NCBI GenBank assembly: GCA_027348305.1
Contig: DAIEPS010000073.1
Location: 1-8,478, forward strand
DNA from: Anaerolineaceae bacterium
Lineage (GTDB): Bacteria; Chloroflexota; Anaerolineae; Anaerolineales; Anaerolineaceae
Length of the DNA stretch: 8,478 bases
Direction of reading: 5' to 3'
A model generated the notes under the pieces. That model had not been told where the DNA came from. It saw nothing but the letters and a program-made list of their open reading frames with translations, and made no database searches. Position numbers and translations under genes: made by a program. Positions within the stretch are counted from its first letter, which is position 1. Each line of letters starts with the position of its first letter. Below are positions 5,335-8,478 of the stretch, in pieces.

Positions 5335-6138
5335 ATGAAATTTTCTGATTGGACAAGACAAAAATGGGTCAAAGTCGGCCTGCTGGTGCTGCTGCTTGCG
5401 CTCTTTTCGGTCTGGGTGCTTGAAACCCCCAGCGGACTGATCGGCAAGGCGCAGGCTATCGGCTACGCGGTCTGCCATCAGATCGCCAGCCACACCATTG
5501 AGATCGGCGGCAAGCTGCTTCCGCTCTGCGCCCGCTGCACCGGCATGTACCTCGGCACCTTGTTGGGGTTGCTAGTGCTCAGATCCAGGGAGAGGTTGTC
5601 AGGCAAACCCCCGACTGCAAAGATCGTCGTGCTGGCTGCCTTCATGCTTGTTTTCACCGTGGACGGCGTCAATTCGATGCTGGCCTCGTTCTTTGCAGTA
5701 TCGCCGCTCTATCCACCCTCCAACCTGCTGCGCTTGGGCACTGGCCTGTTGATGGGCATCGTGCTGGCCAACATCCTGCTGCCGCTCTGGAACCAGACGC
5801 TGTGGAAGCTATCCGATCCACGCCCGGTGCTGCAAAGCTGGAAGCAGTTAGCCCTGCTGGTGCTCTGCGCGATCATGGTGGGCGTGCTGGTCTGGCTTGA
5901 TATTCCCTTACTGTACTATCCCATCGCCATCCTCTCCACCGGCACAGTCATCGTCATCCTGGGGATGGTTTACACATTATTATGGAGTATTATATTAAAC
6001 AAGGAGAACACTCTCGAAAAGCTGAAAAACGGTATTACTTTTTACTTGTTGGGCGTCATCTGTGCGCTGCTGCAGATCGGCTTGATGGACCTGATTCGAA
6101 TGAGGCTGACGGGATCCTGGAGTGGATTCCAGATCTAG
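5335..6138 (+). CDS. DUF2085-family membrane protein
   Basis: A 267-residue multi-pass membrane protein. The first helix is near residues 13-28. A conserved Cys/His region follows: C47-H48-Q in YAVCHQIAS and C65-A-R-C68-T-G-M-Y-L-G in PLCARCTGMYLG. This pair of motifs defines the DUF2085 family, whose function is unknown; the three Cys and one His could bind a metal or heme, which is inference only. Further helices lie near 71-82, 95-120, 129-152, 171-190, 194-219 and 233-256, with DGVNS at 110-114 and NLLRLGTG at 130-137 also typical of the family. I start at ATG 5335 rather than the in-frame ATG 5326, because 5326 lies inside the TATAAT -10 box and so cannot be in the mRNA. The transcript seems leaderless, unlike the neighbouring genes, most of which have clear ribosome sites. 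It is followed 15 bases later by the DUF4126 gene. Confidence 0.85.
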   Translation: MKFSDWTRQKWVKVGLLVLLLALFSVWVLETPSGLIGKAQAIGYAVCHQIASHTIEIGGKLLPLCARCTGMYLGTLLGLLVLRSRERLSGKPPTAKIVVLAAFMLVFTVDGVNSMLASFFAVSPLYPPSNLLRLGTGLLMGIVLANILLPLWNQTLWKLSDPRPVLQSWKQLALLVLCAIMVGVLVWLDIPLLYYPIAILSTGTVIVILGMVYTLLWSIILNKENTLEKLKNGITFYLLGVICALLQIGLMDLIRMRLTGSWSGFQI

Positions 6139-6153
6139 ATAGAAAGAGATAAC

Positions 6154-6732
6154 ATGTCTATTTTTAACATTTTTACGGCATTTGGCTTATCGGCCAGCGC
6201 GGGCTTGAATGCCTACATCCCATTATTGGTGGTCGCTTTATTGGCGCGTTATACCGACCTGATCCATTTGCAGGAGCCCTGGAGCGTAATGACCTCCTGG
6301 TGGGTGATCGGTGTGCTGATATTCCTGTCGGTGATCGAATTCCTCGCGGATAAGATCCCCGCGGTCAATCACGTTAATGACATCATTCAATCCTTTGTGC
6401 GCCCCACTGCTGGCGCCATCGTCTTTGCCGCCACCGCCAACCAGATCGGTCACGTCAACCCCACCCTGGGCCTGATCGCAGGTCTGCTCGTTGCAGGCGG
6501 TGTGCACACCGTCAAATCTGTGATCGTGCGCCCGGCGGTCACCGCCACCACCGGCGGCGCGGGCAACGTGCCCGTCAGCATGGCTGAAGACGCCGCCTCA
6601 ACCGCAGTTTCCTTCCTCTCTGTCATTGTGCCGGTGATCGTTGCCTGTCTGCTGGTGCTGGTCACCACCATTGTGGTTACCAAACTGATCTTCAAGAAGA
6701 AGAAACCCCAACCCCCGGTTGAAGATCAATAA
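6154..6732 (+). CDS. DUF4126-family membrane protein
   Basis: A 192-residue membrane protein of the DUF4126 family. It has the N-terminal small-residue helix GLSASAGLNAYIPLLVVALL (11-30), the IEFLADKIPAVNHVND stretch (61-76) with its E and DK residues, and the RPTAGAIVFAA helix (83-93). GLIAGLLVAGGVHTVKS (106-122) and a C-terminal helix (about 153-179) come next, followed by a KKKK tail. Function is unknown, and the fold suggests a small integral membrane protein. The start ATG 6154 is preceded by a weak AAAGAGA site. It lies 15 bases after the DUF2085 stop, so the two are almost certainly one transcript. The gene ends 20 bases before a series of four hairpins. Confidence 0.85.
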   Translation: MSIFNIFTAFGLSASAGLNAYIPLLVVALLARYTDLIHLQEPWSVMTSWWVIGVLIFLSVIEFLADKIPAVNHVNDIIQSFVRPTAGAIVFAATANQIGHVNPTLGLIAGLLVAGGVHTVKSVIVRPAVTATTGGAGNVPVSMAEDAASTAVSFLSVIVPVIVACLLVLVTTIVVTKLIFKKKKPQPPVEDQ

Positions 6733-6752
6733 AACCATTTCTTTTCAACATC

Positions 6753-6784
6753 GACTCCCGTGGTTTTTAGAAACCGCGGGAGTC
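6753..6784. repeat. Hairpin 1 of the 6753-6984 cluster
   Basis: GACTCCCGTGGTTT (6753-6766) pairs with AAACCGCGGGAGTC (6771-6784) over 14 bp with one wobble and a TTAG loop. TGCCTTA follows. The core AAACCGCGGG(A/G)GTCTGCC is shared with hairpin 4. No T-run follows, but the position just after the DUF4126 gene fits 3'-end formation. Confidence 0.65.
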
Positions 6785-6798
6785 TGCCTTACTCAGAG

Positions 6799-6830
6799 AA
6801 AACGGGGGATTTTAAAAAATCCCCGGTTTT
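6799..6830. terminator. Hairpin 2 of the cluster, possible bidirectional terminator
   Basis: 6799-6813 pairs with 6816-6830 over 15 positions with one G-G mismatch (AAAACGGGGG side against CCCCGGTTTT side). It ends in five Ts (6827-6831) on the plus strand and four on the minus strand. It is the most terminator-like of the four hairpins between the convergent DUF4126 and ABC genes. Confidence 0.5.
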
Positions 6831-6879
6831 TAGGGGTAAACCATGCCATCGACATTGTGGGGATTTACTTTTACAACAT

Positions 6880-6909
6880 AATCGGGAGTTTTAAAGCAAA
6901 CTCCCGATT
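6880..6909. repeat. Hairpin 3 of the cluster
   Basis: AATCGGGAGTTT (6880-6891) is the perfect complement of AAACTCCCGATT (6898-6909), with a TAAAGC loop. It is followed by CTTGCCCTA, close to the ending seen after hairpins 1 and 4. Confidence 0.65.
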
Positions 6910-6924
6910 CTTGCCCTAATTTTT

Positions 6925-6984
6925 CAGACCCCCGCGGTTTTGGATGAACGAGATAAAACGCAATCATCAAACCGCGGGGGTCTG
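6925..6984. repeat. Hairpin 4 of the cluster, at the ABC gene 3' end
   Basis: CAGACCCCCGCGGTTT (6925-6940) is the perfect complement of 6969-6984. After a two-base bulge GATGA (6943-6947) pairs with TCATC (6964-6968), leaving a 16-base loop. The stem ends three bases from the stop codon of the ABC ATPase gene on the minus strand. TGCCCTTA follows on the plus strand. Confidence 0.65.
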
Positions 6985-6987
6985 CCC

Positions 6988-8034
6988 TTAAAGCAGACAA
7001 ACAACCGAAGACTCAGGCACCTGAATCGCCACGGACCGCCCCGCTTCAATACGTTCTGATAAGGAAAAAACAAACTCAATGCCGTTACTCATCAATGTAA
7101 CCTTGAAATCATCCCCCCGGTAAATACATTCGGTCACCTCACCGCGGATAATATTGCCGCAGTCCTGTTCGTTCGTTATTTCCGCGCCGGCGGATTGGAT
7201 CAGAATAGTCATCCGATCACCCATCTTCGCATCGGACCGAGTGCTTTTGGAAGGGGTAAATTTCCCGAAGTCAGTATCCATCACAAGCGGCTCCACCGAC
7301 ACCACCCTTCCCCGCACGAAATTAGTCATCCCCAAAAACTCGGCCACACTGTGGTTCTTCGGGGACTGGTAGACTTCTTCCGGTTTCCCAATTTGTTCAA
7401 CTCGCCCTTCATGCAAAACAGCTATGCTGTCGCCGAGGACGAAAGCCTCCTCCTGGTCGTGGGTCACGTAGATCGCCGGGATACCCGTCTTGTGCAGCAG
7501 TCCGCGCAGTTCCTCCTGCAATTCCATGCGCAGGGCGCGATCAAGCGCGGCCAGGGGTTCATCCAGCATCAGCAGCCGCGGATGGGGAGCCAGCGCGCGC
7601 GCCAGTGCGATGCGCTGCTGTTCGCCGCCTGAGAGGTCGGTCACCCTGCGCACTGCAAATCCGCTCATATTGACCAGCTCCAGCGCCTGGTTCACCAGCG
7701 GCGCGATCTCGGCTTTCTTCATCCCCGACATGCGCAGACCGAAGGCCACGTTCTCGCTCACATTCATGTGCGGAAAGAGCGCGTAATCCTGAAACATCAG
7801 CCCGAACTGCCGCTGCCAGGTTGGCACGTCGCTGACACTCTCACCATTCCAAAGCACGTCGCCGCTGTCCGCGGATTCGAGGCCCGCAATGATGCGCAGC
7901 AGCGTGCTCTTACCGCTGCCGGAGCGTCCCAACAGGCACAGTGTCTCACCGCTCGCCACACTCAAGTTGATTCCTCTGAGCAGCGGTTTGCCCTCGTAGT
8001 TTTTATGGATGTTGATGAGTTCGAGTCGATTCAT
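6988..8034 (-). CDS. ABC transporter ATP-binding protein (PotA/FbpC/CysA type)
   Basis: A 348-residue cytoplasmic ATPase subunit of an importer. Motifs in order: Walker A GRSGSGKS (36-43), Q-loop Q82 (FQDYALFPHMNV), signature LSGGEQQ (134-140), Walker B LLMLDEP (154-160), D-loop ALD, and switch His192 (VTHDQEEA). After about residue 235 comes the C-terminal regulatory extension with a TOBE-like segment near 295-345. This two-part layout is that of ATPases serving iron(III), polyamine, sulfate/molybdate or thiamine importers, and the substrate cannot be told. No permease or binding protein is visible, so partners must lie elsewhere. The start ATG 8034 gives the family N-terminus (MNRLELINIHKNYEG). 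The longer frame to 8121 would translate a palindromic repeat. The ribosome site is weak (GGA 8 bases away). A diverged copy of the start region lies 210 bases upstream. Confidence 0.9.
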   Translation of the reverse strand: MNRLELINIHKNYEGKPLLRGINLSVASGETLCLLGRSGSGKSTLLRIIAGLESADSGDVLWNGESVSDVPTWQRQFGLMFQDYALFPHMNVSENVAFGLRMSGMKKAEIAPLVNQALELVNMSGFAVRRVTDLSGGEQQRIALARALAPHPRLLMLDEPLAALDRALRMELQEELRGLLHKTGIPAIYVTHDQEEAFVLGDSIAVLHEGRVEQIGKPEEVYQSPKNHSVAEFLGMTNFVRGRVVSVEPLVMDTDFGKFTPSKSTRSDAKMGDRMTILIQSAGAEITNEQDCGNIIRGEVTECIYRGDDFKVTLMSNGIEFVFSLSERIEAGRSVAIQVPESSVVCLL

Positions 8035-8082
8035 AGAATAATCCGATTCCCAAAATAGTCCAACAAGCTGCCTCTCCCCCTT

Positions 8083-8190
8083 CCCCTCTCCATCCGTGGA
8101 TGGAGAGGGGTGACCGCCCAAATGCGATAAAGGTTAAGGGTTTATTTACCTTTGTACTAACAAAGCATTTGGGTGGTCGGGGTGAGGCAA
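8083..8190. repeat. Palindromic intergenic element, copy 2, interrupted by a second palindrome
   Basis: CCCCTCTCCATCC (8083-8095) and its complement (8098-8110) form the same 28-base palindrome found at 8312-8339. In that copy the tail CCGGGGGTGAGGCAA follows at once. Here the corresponding tail (CGGGGTGAGGCAA, 8178-8190) comes only after about 67 extra bases (8111-8177). That insert is itself an inverted repeat: GACCGCCCAAATGC (8112-8125) against GCATTTGGGTGGTC (8165-8178) with one wobble. Its interior has AAAGGT/ACCTTT and CTTTGT/ACAAAG stems. It looks like one palindromic element inside another. Confidence 0.6.
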
Positions 8191-8244
8191 AATTTTCTTG
8201 CCCTCGTAATTTTTATGGATGTTGATGATTTCGAGTTGATACAT
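8146..8244 (-). pseudogene. Truncated duplicate of the ABC ATPase start
   Basis: ATG 8244 opens MYQLEIINIHKNYEGK, 16 codons closely matching MNRLELINIHKNYEGK of the intact gene at 8034. It then runs into the palindromic element (KILPHPDHPN and onward) and stops at TAA 8146-8148 after 32 codons. No Walker A or later motif follows. It is a gene-start remnant, not a functional ATPase. Confidence 0.7.
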
Positions 8245-8260
8245 ATAATAATCCGATTCT
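8198..8260. repeat. Direct duplicate of 7988-8050 (ATPase 5' end and upstream bases)
   Basis: The segment aligns without gaps to 7988-8050 at a constant offset of 210 bases, with 57 of 63 identical by my count. Weaker identity (18 of 30) continues to 8290. It covers the first 16 codons and about 16 bases before the ATG. Both copies are followed further upstream by the same 28-base palindrome (8083-8110 and 8312-8339), suggesting duplication of a larger unit. Confidence 0.75.
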
Positions 8261-8311
8261 TTAAGTTGTTCAATGAACGGCCTCTTTACCTTGCTTTATG
8301 TTTGGAAGGCA

Positions 8312-8354
8312 CCCCTCTCCATCCGTGGATGGAGAGGGGCCGGGGGTGAGGCAA
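8312..8354. repeat. Palindromic intergenic element, copy 3 (complete form)
   Basis: CCCCTCTCCATCC (8312-8324), GT, then the complement (8327-8339), followed directly by CCGGGGGTGAGGCAA (8340-8354). The 28-base palindrome is identical to 8083-8110. This copy is the simplest form and serves as reference for the interrupted copy 2 and the expanded copy 1. Confidence 0.7.
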
Positions 8355-8425
8355 GTTAATCTTCAAAAATAGTTGCGTATAAATACATATATCATTACAT
8401 GCCTAAAACTTCCCATAATACACAT

Positions 8426-8478
8426 CACTATTCACTATTCACTATTCTCAATTCTCTACTCTCTATTCTCAACTCTCA
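8426..8478. repeat. Degenerate 7-bp tandem repeat (CACTATT/CTCTATT) at the window end
   Basis: Units in register: CACTATT three times (8426-8446), then CTCAATT, CTCTACT, CTCTATT, CTCAACT and a partial CTCA, so more than seven heptamers with period 7 running off the window. Heptameric short tandem repeats are known in intergenic DNA of cyanobacteria; here the role is unknown. The rest of the stretch 8355-8425 is AT-rich with no gene seen. Confidence 0.7.

Noticed and set aside
6719..6919. 66-codon plus-strand frame after DUF4126
   Set aside because: It overlaps the DUF4126 end and translates three hairpins, with no coding character.
6753..6984. CRISPR-like array
   Set aside because: The units are hairpins of different sequence and spacing, not identical direct repeats with equal spacers, and no cas gene is present.
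8035..8121. N-terminal extension of the ABC ATPase up to 8121
   Set aside because: The extra codons translate the palindromic repeat, and the family N-terminus begins at 8034.

Overview
The window reads like a contig from an Anaerolineae-type Chloroflexota genome. This is inferred from gene style (a CarH-like MerR/B12 regulator, DUF2085 and DUF4126 membrane proteins) and from many GC-rich intergenic palindromes of the kind common in that group. No rRNA, tRNA, CRISPR array or transposase gene is visible, so the taxonomy is only moderately supported.

Layout. Bases 1-525 (+) hold the C-terminal part of an MFS transporter joined in frame to a LamG-domain fragment, probably a chimeric contig edge. 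An EamA/DMT transporter follows at 559-1419 (+). It converges on peptidase T (1537-2763, -) across two strong hairpins. Peptidase T is divergent from a CarH-like cobalamin-binding MerR regulator (2888-3862, +), and back-to-back promoters lie between them. The regulator converges on a Rieske oxygenase (3885-4865, -) over a bidirectional terminator that lies partly inside the last codons of the oxygenase gene.

The 469-base gap 4866-5334 holds no long gene but is dense with signals. They are a palindromic repeat, two perfect-stem hairpins, a strong minus-strand promoter, an 18-codon minus-strand ORF with a consensus Shine-Dalgarno and a matching anti-Shine-Dalgarno, and a plus-strand promoter that appears to make a leaderless mRNA. 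That promoter serves a two-gene operon of membrane proteins, DUF2085 (5335-6138) and DUF4126 (6154-6732). Four consecutive hairpins (6753-6984) then separate the operon from a convergent ABC-transporter ATPase of the PotA/FbpC/CysA type (6988-8034, -).

Bases 8035-8478 hold no intact gene. They contain a diverged duplicate of the ATPase start region, two copies of a palindromic element (one interrupted by a second palindrome), and a degenerate 7-bp tandem repeat running to the window end.

The genes do not form one pathway. The coherent units are the CarH-like regulator with its own promoter/operator, the DUF2085-DUF4126 operon, and possibly the leader region feeding the Rieske gene. The points most worth checking are the SD/anti-SD leader at 5071-5259, the CarH-like photoreceptor candidate, the duplicated ATPase start embedded in palindromic elements, the hairpin cluster, and the LamG-MFS junction.
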